DNA of 64,000 bases from Mycolicibacterium sp. ND9-15 (GTDB lineage Bacteria > Actinomycetota > Actinomycetes > Mycobacteriales > Mycobacteriaceae). Below the pieces are notes generated by a model. The model saw only the letters and a program-made list of their open reading frames with translations. It had not been told where the DNA came from and made no database searches. The translations under genes and the position numbers were made by a program. Where the stretch lies: the NCBI RefSeq assembly GCF_035918395.1, contig NZ_CP142362.1, positions 3,881,501-3,945,500 on the forward strand, in the 5' to 3' direction. Shown here piece after piece: positions 8,730-17,260 of this stretch (position 1 is its first letter; each line of letters begins with the position of its first letter).

Positions 8730-8735
8730 AGCGTA
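8730..8735 (-). promoter_or_regulatory. Candidate -10 for the hydrolase-cyclase gene (leaderless layout)
   Basis: TACGCT on the minus strand, 6 nt, then GTG at 8723. It decides the start in favour of 8723 over the ATG at 8855. Confidence 0.4.
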
Positions 8736-8849
8736 TCGATCTCGGAGGCTCCGACCGGCGACTTGGACATACTTGTGTTCGTCCGCGAGCCCGCTGCCGT
8801 AGCAGTAGGTGACCGCTCCCATTCCGGAATGCCCGTGCGGGCGGTGATC

Positions 8850-8855
8850 TACCAT
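8850..8855 (+). promoter_or_regulatory. Candidate -10 for the secreted protein gene at 8862 (leaderless layout)
   Basis: TACCAT, 6 nt, then ATG at 8862. Confidence 0.42.
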
Positions 8856-8861
8856 CCAGGG

Positions 8862-9272
8862 ATGAGCCGGGTCGTCAAACTCGTGTCGGTCGCGCTGCTC
8901 ATGGCGGCGACCGGTCTGCTGGGTGTCGGGTCAGCGAACGGGCAGCCACCGGCACCGGCGTGCGGGTACACCCTCTCGCCGCCACAGGTGGTGAACACCG
9001 GTGGAGTCAGCAAGGTGACGGCGACGGTCTCGTTCTACGCATGCGGTGCCCCGTTCCGGCCGGCGATGAGCGTCGCATGTGTTCACCTCGCCGGTCCCGA
9101 TTCGCGAGGGCAGTGCACTCAGGCGCGAGGGCCAGGGGCAGCGCAGGTCTTCTTCGAGCCGTATCAGCCGGGCGCGACGTACATCGCGAGCGGTCGCGGC
9201 TGCGGCAAGGTCTTCGAGGACGCGCTGGAGCCGAACTGTCAGATCCTCGGCCCGATCAACGCGACGCTGTAG
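8862..9272 (+). CDS. Small secreted protein of unknown function
   Basis: 136 residues with a Sec signal peptide (MSRVVKLVSVALLMAATGLL, cleavage probably after about residue 27, SANG-QPPAP). The mature part is about 110 residues with six cysteines, which suggests disulfides. Typical short stretches are CGYTLSPPQVVNTGG and PGATYIASGRGCG. It has the look of mycobacterial conserved exported proteins with a single beta-rich domain, but I do not recognise a characterised family. It is divergent from the hydrolase-cyclase gene, and its 3' end overlaps the convergent copper ATPase gene by 17 bp. Confidence 0.7.
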   Translation: MSRVVKLVSVALLMAATGLLGVGSANGQPPAPACGYTLSPPQVVNTGGVSKVTATVSFYACGAPFRPAMSVACVHLAGPDSRGQCTQARGPGAAQVFFEPYQPGATYIASGRGCGKVFEDALEPNCQILGPINATL

Positions 9273-11478
9273 CGGTGAAGCGGCGCAGCCGAAGGCTGTT
9301 GCTGACGACGAACACCGAACTGAACGCCATTGCCGCACCGGCGATCATGGGGTTCAGCAGACCCGCGGCGGCCAGCGGGATCGCGGCGACGTTGTAGGCG
9401 AAGGCCCAAAACAAGTTTCCTTTGATCGTTCCCAATGTCCTGCGCGACAGGCGTATCGCGTCGGGAACCGCGTTCAGGTCGTCGCGCACCAACGTCAGGT
9501 CACTTGCCTCGATCGCGACATCGGTGCCGCTTCCCATCGCTAGCCCCAGGTCGGCCTGGGCGAGCGCCGCCGCATCGTTGACGCCGTCGCCCACCATCGC
9601 CACCACTTTGCCGTCGGCCTGTAAACGTTTGACGACGTCGACCTTGTCTTGCGGCAGCACCCCGGCGATGACGTCCTCGATGCCTACCTGTCCCGCGATC
9701 GTGCCGGCCGCGGCCTCGTTGTCGCCGGTCACCATGATCGGCTTCAGGCCCAGCGTGCGCAGCTGCAAGATCGCCTCGCGCGAGGTCGGTTTCACGGCGT
9801 CCGCTACCACCAGCACCCCACGCGTTATGCCGTCCCACCCGACGACGACGGCGGTTCTGCCCTGCGACTCTGCTTCTCGCACCGCCGTTTTCAACAGGTC
9901 TGAGATCGCGTGCGATGCCAGCAGCCGTTGCCGCCCGACGGTGACGTCGCGGCCTTCGACCCGTCCCCGCACACCGAGGCCGCGCAGGTTCGTGAAGTCC
10001 TGGATCGAGGGCAAGTCGCCCAGCTTTTCCCGCGCGCCCTTCACGATCGCCCTGGCGATCGGATGTTCCGAAGCGTCTTCGACCGCACCCGCCATCCGCA
10101 GCACCTCGTCGGGCCGCTCGCTTTCGGCGCTGACGACATCGATGAAAGTCATCCTGCCGGTCGTAATCGTTCCGGTCTTGTCCAACACGATCGTGTCGAT
10201 GCCACGCGTGGACTCCAGCACCTCGGGCCCCTTGATCAAGATGCCCAGTTGTGCCCCGCGACCCGTGCCGACCATCAGCGCAGTCGGCGTCGCCAACCCC
10301 AGCGCGCACGGGCACGCGATGATCAGCACCGCCACCGCCGCGGTGAAGGCGGCCGCCACCGATCCGCCTGTGCCCAGCCAAAAGCCGAATGTCGCGACCG
10401 ACAGGGCGATCACGATCGGCACGAACACACCCGAGATCCGGTCGGCCAGTCGCTGCACTTGCGCCTTGCCGTTCTGGGCGTCCTCGACGAGCCGCGCCAT
10501 CTGAGCCAACTGAGTATCGGCGCCGATCCGGTTGGCCCGCACCACTAGTCGGCCATCGACGTTGACCGTCGCGCCGACAACCTCATCGCCCGGGCCGACG
10601 TCAACCGGCACGGACTCGCCGGTGAGCATGGACGCATCGACCGCCGAAGCACCCTCGACCACCACGCCGTCGGTGGCGATCTTCTCACCGGGCCGCGCGA
10701 CAAACTCGTCACCGACGCGCAGTTGACCGATCGGAATCCGTTGTTCGGCGCCGTCTCTGCGCACGACGACGTCTTTGGCGCCAAGTTCCAGCAGCGCTCG
10801 TAACGCCGCACCTGCGCGCCGTTTCGAGCGCGCTTCGAAATAGCGTCCGGCGAGGATGAATGTGGTCACCCCGGCGGCGACCTCGAAGTACACGCTGCCG
10901 GATCCGTCGGTGCGTGACAGGCTCAGCTCGAACCCGTGCGTCATCCCCGGGGCACCCGCAGTGCCCCAGAACAGCGCGTAGACCGACCAGCCCAGTGCCG
11001 CAAGGGTGCCCATCGAGATCAGCGTGTCCATCGTCGCGCTGCCGTGGCGCAGGTTGGCCCACGCCGCGCGGTGGAACGGCCACGCGCCCCACACGACCAC
11101 CGGCGTGGCCAGTGCCAGCGACATCCACTGCCAGTTTGCGAACTGCAGGGCGGGGATCATCGCCGTGGCAATCACCGGAATCGTCAACGCGAGTGAAACC
11201 AACAGGCGGGTGCGCAACGCCGCGGTCGGGTCTTCGTCAGCGGCGGCATCCTGTTCTGCCTGCAGGTGCGCCTGATAGCCCGCCTCTTCGACGGTGGCCA
11301 CCAAGTTGGCGGGCGTCACCCCTTCGCCGTACTCGACGCGCGCTTTCTCGGTCGCGAAGTTGACGGTCGCCGTCACACCGTCGATCCTGTTGAGTTTCCT
11401 CTCGATCCGGTTCGCGCATGAGGCACAGGTCATACCGTCGATCGACAGCTCGATCGTGTCAGTGGCCACGGTGCTCAT
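9256..11478 (-). CDS. Copper-translocating P1B-type ATPase (CtpA/CtpB/CtpV family)
   Basis: Pumps Cu(I) across the inner membrane, probably outward for detoxification. 740 residues: N-terminal heavy-metal-associated domain with C18 and C21 (GMTCASC), TM helices, actuator TGES (about 286-289), the ion-path motif CPC (389-391), phosphorylation site DKTGT (D433), then HP, TGDN and GDGVNDAAAL in the ATP domain. The frame is open upstream through copZ, but ATG at 11478 begins MSTVATDTIELSIDGMTC and overlaps the copZ stop by 1 nt (TGATG), so the two are translationally coupled. Which Ctp paralog it equals cannot be fixed by eye. Copper is favoured by CPC plus the CsoR/RicR-type operator upstream. 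Confidence 0.9.
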   Translation of the reverse strand: MSTVATDTIELSIDGMTCASCANRIERKLNRIDGVTATVNFATEKARVEYGEGVTPANLVATVEEAGYQAHLQAEQDAAADEDPTAALRTRLLVSLALTIPVIATAMIPALQFANWQWMSLALATPVVVWGAWPFHRAAWANLRHGSATMDTLISMGTLAALGWSVYALFWGTAGAPGMTHGFELSLSRTDGSGSVYFEVAAGVTTFILAGRYFEARSKRRAGAALRALLELGAKDVVVRRDGAEQRIPIGQLRVGDEFVARPGEKIATDGVVVEGASAVDASMLTGESVPVDVGPGDEVVGATVNVDGRLVVRANRIGADTQLAQMARLVEDAQNGKAQVQRLADRISGVFVPIVIALSVATFGFWLGTGGSVAAAFTAAVAVLIIACPCALGLATPTALMVGTGRGAQLGILIKGPEVLESTRGIDTIVLDKTGTITTGRMTFIDVVSAESERPDEVLRMAGAVEDASEHPIARAIVKGAREKLGDLPSIQDFTNLRGLGVRGRVEGRDVTVGRQRLLASHAISDLLKTAVREAESQGRTAVVVGWDGITRGVLVVADAVKPTSREAILQLRTLGLKPIMVTGDNEAAAGTIAGQVGIEDVIAGVLPQDKVDVVKRLQADGKVVAMVGDGVNDAAALAQADLGLAMGSGTDVAIEASDLTLVRDDLNAVPDAIRLSRRTLGTIKGNLFWAFAYNVAAIPLAAAGLLNPMIAGAAMAFSSVFVVSNSLRLRRFTATASR

Positions 11479-11684
11479 CAGCTGGCCAACCGGTAGCCGG
11501 ACTCTTCCACCGCGCTCCGGATATCGGCTGCGTCGAGGGGCGAGACACTGTCGATGGTCACCGCACCGGTGGCGACATCGACCTCGACCGCCGTCACGCC
11601 TGTGATCTCGCCGAGCTCCTCGCGCACGGACGCGGCGCAATGTCCGCAGGTCATTCCGGTGACGGTGACAGTGGTGGTGGTCAT
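11478..11684 (-). CDS. CopZ-like copper chaperone (HMA domain)
   Basis: 68 residues, a single heavy-metal-associated domain with the Cu(I) motif GMTCGHCAASV near residues 10-20. It delivers Cu(I) to the ATPase encoded just downstream. The ATG at 11684 follows a -10-like TACTGT by 6 nt, which fits a leaderless transcript. First gene of a two-gene copper operon. Confidence 0.9.
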   Translation of the reverse strand: MTTTTVTVTGMTCGHCAASVREELGEITGVTAVEVDVATGAVTIDSVSPLDAADIRSAVEESGYRLAS

Positions 11685-11690
11685 GAACCC

Positions 11691-11696
11691 ACAGTA
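11691..11696 (-). promoter_or_regulatory. Candidate -10 of the copZ-ctp operon (leaderless layout)
   Basis: TACTGT on the minus strand, 6 nt before ATG 11684. The copper palindrome starts 3 bp further upstream, so a bound repressor would cover the -35/-10 spacer. Confidence 0.5.
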
Positions 11697-11699
11697 CCC

Positions 11700-11718
11700 G
11701 ATACCCCCTAGGGGTATC
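11700..11718. promoter_or_regulatory. CsoR/RicR-type copper operator
   Basis: GATACCCCCTAGGGGTATC contains TACCC-N5-GGGTA exactly, the dyad known for RicR, and resembles CsoR operators. The place just upstream of the copZ -10 fits repression released by Cu(I). No csoR or ricR gene is in the window. Confidence 0.75.
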
Positions 11719-11769
11719 AATACGGGGTGGTACGGAAGGATTGAACAGGTCGTGGCAGCATCTGCGGGC

Positions 11770-12201
11770 ATGCGAGTTCTCGCCCAACGGGTCACCTCAG
11801 CGGCCGTCAAGGTCGACGGTGAGGTGGTGGGACAGATCCGGCCCGAAGGTCAGGGGCTGCTCGCGCTGGTCGGCGTCACCCATGACGACGACGCGGGGAA
11901 GGCTGCGCGGATGGCCGAAAAGCTCTGGCAGCTAAGAATTCTCGACGACGAGAAGGCCGCGTCGGACGTCGGAGCGCCGATCCTGGTGGTCAGCCAGTTC
12001 ACCTTGTACGCGAACACCGCGAAGGGCCGGCGGCCGGCGTGGAACGCCGCCGCGCCCCGCGCCGTGGCCGAGCCGCTCGTCACCGCCTTCGCCGACGCGC
12101 TGCGTGCCCTCGGGGCGACGGTGGAAAGCGGCGTCTTCGGCGCGCACATGCAGGTGGAACTCGTCAACGACGGGCCGGTGACGGTGCTGCTCGAGCTGTG
12201 A
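11770..12201 (+). CDS. dtd: D-aminoacyl-tRNA deacylase
   Basis: Removes D-amino acids (and misloaded glycine) from tRNA, a translation proofreading enzyme. 143 residues, the standard DTD length. The start MRVLAQRVTSAAVKVDG is typical. The catalytic-strand motif is SQFTLYA, and the C-terminal Gly-cisPro motif is NDGPVTVLLEL. The frame is open upstream but the family N-terminus fixes ATG at 11770. No operon partner is evident. In M. tuberculosis the ortholog (Rv1897c) is close to Rv1900c, and here too a Rv1900c-type gene is nearby. Confidence 0.92.
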   Translation: MRVLAQRVTSAAVKVDGEVVGQIRPEGQGLLALVGVTHDDDAGKAARMAEKLWQLRILDDEKAASDVGAPILVVSQFTLYANTAKGRRPAWNAAAPRAVAEPLVTAFADALRALGATVESGVFGAHMQVELVNDGPVTVLLEL

Positions 12202-12250
12202 CTACGTCGTCGAAACCGGCGGCGGCGCTACAAAGTAGCCCACCAACTGG

Positions 12251-12256
12251 CATTCT
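12251..12256 (+). promoter_or_regulatory. Candidate -10 for the small membrane protein gene (leaderless layout)
   Basis: CATTCT, 6 nt, then ATG at 12263. Confidence 0.38.
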
Positions 12257-12262
12257 TGGGCC

Positions 12263-12466
12263 ATGGCAAGAGAAATCGACCGGGTGCGAACGCAGAGCGC
12301 CCTCGCGGTCATCAAGCAGCACCCGGGCATGGTGCTGTTCGTCGCGTCGCCCGCACTCATCGCGGTAGGCCTGGTGTGGTGGCTGGTTAGCCCGGCCCTG
12401 GCGGTGCTGTTACTCATCGGCGCGGTTGTGGCCGGGGGTGCCGCGCTATTGCTCAAGCGCAAGTAG
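12263..12466 (+). CDS. Small two-TM membrane protein of unknown function
   Basis: 67 residues: a basic N-terminus (MAREIDRVRTQSALAVIKQH), then two hydrophobic stretches (about 23-42 and 44-62) separated by a short SPAL turn, ending KRK. A hairpin membrane protein with both ends in the cytoplasm is likely. I do not recognise the family. A -10-like hexamer 6 nt upstream and GC-rich codon use support it as a real gene. Confidence 0.6.
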   Translation: MAREIDRVRTQSALAVIKQHPGMVLFVASPALIAVGLVWWLVSPALAVLLLIGAVVAGGAALLLKRK

Positions 12467-12517
12467 TCACGCCGTTCGCTGTCGGTGAAGGCGCTGTCAT
12501 CTGTGCTGTAACGGTGT

Positions 12518-12523
12518 AAGCAT
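12518..12523 (+). promoter_or_regulatory. Candidate -10 for the gene at 12530
   Basis: AAGCAT (preceded by T), 6 nt, then ATG at 12530. Weak hexamer. Confidence 0.3.
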
Positions 12524-12529
12524 GTAATC

Positions 12530-13096
12530 ATGCGACACAATATTCATGGCCGGCGCCGTCAGGGCGGCTGGCAGCAGGCTCAGCAGCCCGACGCGGGCGA
12601 CGCCGCCGACTGGTTCGCCGGCCGGCTCCCCGACGGCTGGTTCACGGGGGACCCGAAAGTGGTCGTCGACCGCGAGGAGATCACGGTCATCGGTCGTCTT
12701 CCGGAACCCGAGGGCGGGGAAAGTGAGGCGCGTGCATCCGGGAGGGCCGCGCGGTTCCGGGAGGACACCCGGTCGGAGCGCATGCGCATCGCCGACGAAG
12801 CCGAAGCGCTGTACGGCCGCAAGGTGGCGTGGGGCATCGAGATCGGAGCGGTCGGTGACGACGGATACGAGCGAATCCTGTTCACTCACATGGCCGTTCC
12901 GGTGATGACGCGGCTGCGTCAACCCGAGCGCCAGGTGCTCGACACGCTCGTCGATGCGGGCGTCGCGCGGTCGCGTTCGGATGCGCTGGCGTGGTCGGTG
13001 CGGTTGGTCGGCGAACACGCTGAAGAGTGGCTGAGCAAGCTGCGCGAGGCGATGCGCAATGTCGACGACCTGCGCGCCGAGGGGCCTACGCTGTAG
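12530..13096 (+). CDS. Conserved hypothetical protein, 188 residues
   Basis: Hydrophilic cytoplasmic protein. After a basic, Gln-rich tail (1-20) comes DWFAGRLPDGWFTGDPKVVV and a charged region with RFREDTRSERMRIADEAEAL. The C-terminal half is RQPERQVLDTLVDAGVARS followed by RSDALAWSVRLVGEHAEEWL. This last part reads like a helix-turn-helix or ribbon-helix-helix-type element of DNA-binding antitoxins, but I cannot assign it. It recalls actinobacterial hypotheticals with no known function. Its stop overlaps the convergent molybdopterin oxidoreductase gene by 11 bp. Confidence 0.6.
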   Translation: MRHNIHGRRRQGGWQQAQQPDAGDAADWFAGRLPDGWFTGDPKVVVDREEITVIGRLPEPEGGESEARASGRAARFREDTRSERMRIADEAEALYGRKVAWGIEIGAVGDDGYERILFTHMAVPVMTRLRQPERQVLDTLVDAGVARSRSDALAWSVRLVGEHAEEWLSKLREAMRNVDDLRAEGPTL

Positions 13097-15254
13097 TTCG
13101 CTCCACGCCGACATAGGACGAACTCAACGCCGTGGTCTGTGACAGCGGGTCCACCGGCCCGCCGTCGACCAGCAGGTTGCGGTTGGCGCCAAACGCGACG
13201 GGCTCGCCACCTCCACGCGGGTCGAAAACCCGTGATCCCCAACCGTGGTCGACGATGATCACGCCTTGACGCGGTCGATCGTCGACCACCGCCGTCAGCT
13301 TGACCTCGCCCACCGGGGAGAAGATCCTGACGAGATCGCCGTCGTCTACGCCGAGGTCGGCTGCGTCTTTCGGATGGATGACGACGTCGTTGCCCTTGCC
13401 GCCCGGATGCAGGCCGGGCAGCTCGTTGAGCCAGGAGTTCATCGAGTGCCGGTGCCTACGGTTGGCCAGCTGGAACGGATAGCCGACCGGCGGCTCGGGA
13501 TGCGGTGCCGCGAGCAGTTCGCGGGCCCTCGCGAGAAACTCGGGCGGTGCCGCGTGCACCTTCTTGTCCTCGGTGCGCAGCGCGTCGCGGAAGTGCCCGA
13601 ACTCGCGGGGCCCCAGCACCCAGCCGTGCGGGTGCGACGTGACGTCACGCCATTTGATCCTGCGTCCGTTGAACTTTCGCCCGGTGGCCACGACCAGCCG
13701 GTCGATCCAGTGCGGGCCGAACCCCATCGCCGGCCGGTGGGTCAGCCGTGCCACCGCCCGCGTCGCCCTGACGAACCCGTTCAGGCCCCTGGCGCCGAAC
13801 AACGGTCTGCGCATGGCAATCGTGAGGTCGGTGAAGATCCGCCACTCCTGCCGCACGCCCGGCGGTGGTTCGACGGCCTGCGCTCCGTACTGCAGGTAGG
13901 GCTCGTCGTGCATGTTGCTGGTGAACGCGAGCAGGTCACTGCGTTCCAGCCAGTGAGCCGCGGGCAGCAGCCAGTGCGCGTGGCGGTGGCTCTCGCGCTG
14001 GACGAAGTCGATCGCGACCAGTAGGTCGAGTTGGGCCAGCGCTCGATCCAGCTTCGCACCGTCGGGGCCGGAGACCACGGGATTACCGGAGTTGATCAGC
14101 ATCGCCCTGATCTGGCCCCGACCGGGCGTGGTGATCTCATCGGGCAGTTCGCTGAGCGCGTGTGCGCCGGCGACCATTTCGCGGCCGAGCAGTCGGCTGT
14201 GATGCGGCTTGGCCTTGACCATGGCCGACATTCGGATCGCATCGACGTAGCCGGGCTCGTAGCGGCGCCCACCGGGGCGGTCCATCCGGCCGGTGATCAC
14301 GTTGAGTACATGCCCCAACCACTCCGCGATGGTTCCCGACAGATGCATCGACACCCCGGTGCGGGTGACCACCATGGCCCCGCGCGCCGCGGAAAACTCG
14401 CGGGCGACCTGCCGGATTCGCTCGCGGTCGATGTCGCAACGGGCAGCCAGATCGTCGAGATCCGCCTCGGCGACCAGTGCACGAAGATCGTCCACGCCGG
14501 TCGCGAGTTCGGTGCAGTCGTGCCGATGTTCGAGACCCTCGTCGAGGATGACCTTCACCAAGGCCAACAACAGCGCCCAGTCCTGCCCGGGGCGCACCGC
14601 GAGGTGCACGTCGGCCTTCTCGGCTGACTCGGTGCGCAGCGGGTCGACGACGACGATCGTCGCGCCCTGTTTCTGGCGGGCCAGCGCGCGCCGCCAGCCG
14701 CCGGGCACGGTCTCCAGCCAATTCCAAGCGCTCACGGCGGGGTTGGTGCCGACCAGAAGGAAGTAGTCGCAGTTGTCGATGTCCGATACCGGCGCCATCA
14801 GGATCGAGCCGTACATCGCCTGGGCCACAACGTGCATCGCGTTCTGGTCGACCGAGCCCACGGCGTAACGGTTCTGGGTCCCGATCGCGTCCAGCCAACC
14901 GTTCATGAAGATGATGTTCGACGAGGAGAAACCCGCCGGGTTGCCGTAGTAGACGCCGACCGCGTCGGGTCCACCCGCCTCGATCGCGGCGTTCATCCTG
15001 GCGGCGATGTCGGCGATCGCCTCGTCCCAGGTGGCCTCGACGTAGGTGTCGCCGACCCGGCGCATCGGGTTGAGGATCCGGCGCGGATGTTCGACGAGTT
15101 GATGCGCCGTGCGGCCCTTGGCGCAGAAGTCGTGCCAGGTGTGCGGGTTCTGTTTGTCGGCTGCGATCTTGGTGACACGGTTGTCCTCGACCGTCACCTC
15201 GAGGCCGCACGACGCCAGGCAGTACCGGCAGAACGTGTAGACCGTCGTGCTCAT
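13086..15254 (-). CDS. Molybdopterin-dependent oxidoreductase (formate dehydrogenase/BisC superfamily)
   Basis: 722 residues. The N-terminus holds a [4Fe-4S] site C9-x2-C12-x3-C16-x27-C44 (YTFCRYCLASCG and WHDFCAKG), followed by the bis-MGD binding domains. The C-terminal MGD-binding barrel holds NRRHRHSMNSWLNELPGLHP and DAADLGVDDGDLVRIFSPVG. In the segment where the metal ligand Cys/SeCys/Ser normally lies I see YAVGSVDQNAMH, without Cys, so the ligand is uncertain. No Tat signal is seen, so a cytoplasmic enzyme is likely. No partner subunits are adjacent. Substrate unknown. Confidence 0.8.
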   Translation of the reverse strand: MSTTVYTFCRYCLASCGLEVTVEDNRVTKIAADKQNPHTWHDFCAKGRTAHQLVEHPRRILNPMRRVGDTYVEATWDEAIADIAARMNAAIEAGGPDAVGVYYGNPAGFSSSNIIFMNGWLDAIGTQNRYAVGSVDQNAMHVVAQAMYGSILMAPVSDIDNCDYFLLVGTNPAVSAWNWLETVPGGWRRALARQKQGATIVVVDPLRTESAEKADVHLAVRPGQDWALLLALVKVILDEGLEHRHDCTELATGVDDLRALVAEADLDDLAARCDIDRERIRQVAREFSAARGAMVVTRTGVSMHLSGTIAEWLGHVLNVITGRMDRPGGRRYEPGYVDAIRMSAMVKAKPHHSRLLGREMVAGAHALSELPDEITTPGRGQIRAMLINSGNPVVSGPDGAKLDRALAQLDLLVAIDFVQRESHRHAHWLLPAAHWLERSDLLAFTSNMHDEPYLQYGAQAVEPPPGVRQEWRIFTDLTIAMRRPLFGARGLNGFVRATRAVARLTHRPAMGFGPHWIDRLVVATGRKFNGRRIKWRDVTSHPHGWVLGPREFGHFRDALRTEDKKVHAAPPEFLARARELLAAPHPEPPVGYPFQLANRRHRHSMNSWLNELPGLHPGGKGNDVVIHPKDAADLGVDDGDLVRIFSPVGEVKLTAVVDDRPRQGVIIVDHGWGSRVFDPRGGGEPVAFGANRNLLVDGGPVDPLSQTTALSSSYVGVERTTA

Positions 15255-15343
15255 ATCTCCGCCGTCGCGAGGGTGCGTTTCGATACCCCGTCGTCGGCGC
15301 GTCCAATCGCACGGTCGCGGGGGATGGGCCTAGCCTACGGCGG

Positions 15344-17260
15344 CTAGGCCTGCGTCATGGACCAATAAGCGCCCCGCTTAGCCAGCAGCTCGGCGTGGCT
15401 GCCGCGTTCGACGATTCGACCCGCCTCCATCACCACGATGACGTCGGCGTCGCGGATGGTCGAAAGTCGATGGGCGATGATGAAACTCGTCCGGTCGCGC
15501 CGCAACTCCGCCATGGCCTGCTGGATCAACAGCTCGGTGCGGGTGTCGACCGAGCTGGTGGCCTCGTCGAGGATCAGCAGCCGGGGTCGGGCCAGCACCG
15601 CGCGGGCGATCGTGATGAGCTGCTTTTCGCCGGCGCTGATCGTGCCGCCGTCGTCGCTGACCTGAGTCTGATACCCGTCGGGCAGCATGTGCACGAACCG
15701 GTCGACATAGGCGGCCTTGGCCGCCGACAGCAACTCGTCCTCGGTGGCTTCCGGCCTGCCGTACGCGATGTTGTCGTAGATGGTGCCGCCAAACAGCCAG
15801 GTGTCCTGCAGCACCATCCCGATGCGGGACCGCAGCGAGTACCTGCTGACCGTCGAGATGTCCACGCCGTCAACCAGAATGCGGCCGGAGTCGACGTCGT
15901 AGAAGCGCATCAGCAGGTTCACCAGAGTGGTTTTGCCCGCTCCGGTCGGCCCGACGATCGCGACCGTGCTGCCGGGTTCGGCGATCAGCGACAGGTTCCG
16001 AATCACCGGTGTACCGGGGTGATAGCCGAAGGTAACGTCCTCGAACTCCACCCGGCCGACCAGATCCCGTCGGCCCGGGTCGGGCGCCGGAAGGTGGGCC
16101 GGCGGGTCGGGCGCCTCTTCCTCGGCGTCGAGCAGGTCGAATACGCGTTCCGCGCTGGCCACGCCGGACTGCAGCGTGTTGTACATGCCCGCCAGCTGCG
16201 TCAGCGGCTGGTTGAACTGGCGGACGTACTGGATGAACGCCTGGATGTTGCCGAGCGTGATGTGGCCGGTGGCCACCTGCAACCCGCCCACCACCGCGAC
16301 CGCGACATAGCTCAGGTTCCCGATGAACGTGGTGGCGGGGCCTACCAGGCCCGAGAAGAACTGCGCGCCGACACCGGCGTGGTACACGTCGTCGTTGCAC
16401 TCGCGGAACCGTTCCTGGGCGGCCGCGCGGTGGCCGAAGGTCTTGACGATGGTGAAGCCGCTGTAAGTCTCCTCGATGTGGGCGTTGAGCCGGCCGGTGT
16501 TCGCCCACTGTGCGACGAACAGGCGCTGCGACCGGCGTGCGATCGCCCGGGTCACCCACAGCGACAGCGGCACGGTCACCACTGTCAGCAGGGTCAGCAG
16601 CGGCGAGATGGTCAGCATCATCGCCAGCACCGAGAGCACCGTCAGCACCGACGTCATCAGCTGGCTGATCGTCATCGACAGTGAGGTCTGAATGTTGTCG
16701 ACGTCGTTGGTCACCCGGCTGAGTACCTCGCCGCGCTGACGAGAGTCGAAGTAGGACAGCGGCATCCGGTAGAGCTTGTCCTCGACGTCGGAGCGCAGCG
16801 TCACCATGGTCCGCTGCACCGCCACGTTGAGCAGCAGTGCCTGCAGCCAGACCAGTAATGCAGCAATGAGATAGAGGCCCAGCGCGAGCAGCAGGGTGCG
16901 CCCGACGGCACCGAAGTCCACGCCTCGGCCGGGGACGACATTCATTCCCGAGAGCAGATCGGCGAAAGTGTCCTCGCCCCGGGCGCGGGCGGCCTCGATG
17001 GCCTGCTCTTTGGTCAGGCCCGCCGGCAGTTGACGCCCGACCACACCGTTGAACAGCAGATCGGTGGCGTGCCCGAGGATTCGCGGCCCGATGACGCTGA
17101 TCGCGATGCCGCCGATGCCCAACAGAATCACCGCCGCGGTCAGGCCACGCTGCGGCGTGAGCCGCTTCACCAGCCGGAGCGCCGAACCGGTGAAGTCGCG
17201 CGAACGTTGGGTCGGCGCCTGCACGATGCCGCGGATCGGCCGCGCCATCGGCCCGCTCAC
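15344..17260 (-). CDS. ABC transporter, fused permease-ATPase (Rv1272c-like)
   Basis: 638 residues: TM domain (about 30-350, six helices) then the nucleotide-binding domain. Walker A is GPTGAGKTT, Q-loop VLQDTWLFGG, signature ISAGEKQ (degenerate from LSGGQ), Walker B LLILDEATSSVD, H-loop IAHRLS. Starts GTG at 17260, overlapping the stop of the upstream half-transporter by 4 nt (GTGA), so the two form a heterodimer. Rv1272c has been linked with long-chain fatty-acid transport (literature, from memory). The altered signature motif suggests one degenerate ATP site, as in heterodimeric exporters. Confidence 0.87.
   Translation of the reverse strand: MSGPMARPIRGIVQAPTQRSRDFTGSALRLVKRLTPQRGLTAAVILLGIGGIAISVIGPRILGHATDLLFNGVVGRQLPAGLTKEQAIEAARARGEDTFADLLSGMNVVPGRGVDFGAVGRTLLLALGLYLIAALLVWLQALLLNVAVQRTMVTLRSDVEDKLYRMPLSYFDSRQRGEVLSRVTNDVDNIQTSLSMTISQLMTSVLTVLSVLAMMLTISPLLTLLTVVTVPLSLWVTRAIARRSQRLFVAQWANTGRLNAHIEETYSGFTIVKTFGHRAAAQERFRECNDDVYHAGVGAQFFSGLVGPATTFIGNLSYVAVAVVGGLQVATGHITLGNIQAFIQYVRQFNQPLTQLAGMYNTLQSGVASAERVFDLLDAEEEAPDPPAHLPAPDPGRRDLVGRVEFEDVTFGYHPGTPVIRNLSLIAEPGSTVAIVGPTGAGKTTLVNLLMRFYDVDSGRILVDGVDISTVSRYSLRSRIGMVLQDTWLFGGTIYDNIAYGRPEATEDELLSAAKAAYVDRFVHMLPDGYQTQVSDDGGTISAGEKQLITIARAVLARPRLLILDEATSSVDTRTELLIQQAMAELRRDRTSFIIAHRLSTIRDADVIVVMEAGRIVERGSHAELLAKRGAYWSMTQA

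Noticed and set aside
11479..11787. ATPase extended upstream as a fused N-terminal domain
   Set aside because: The extension is copZ in another frame; the coupled start at 11478 explains both genes.
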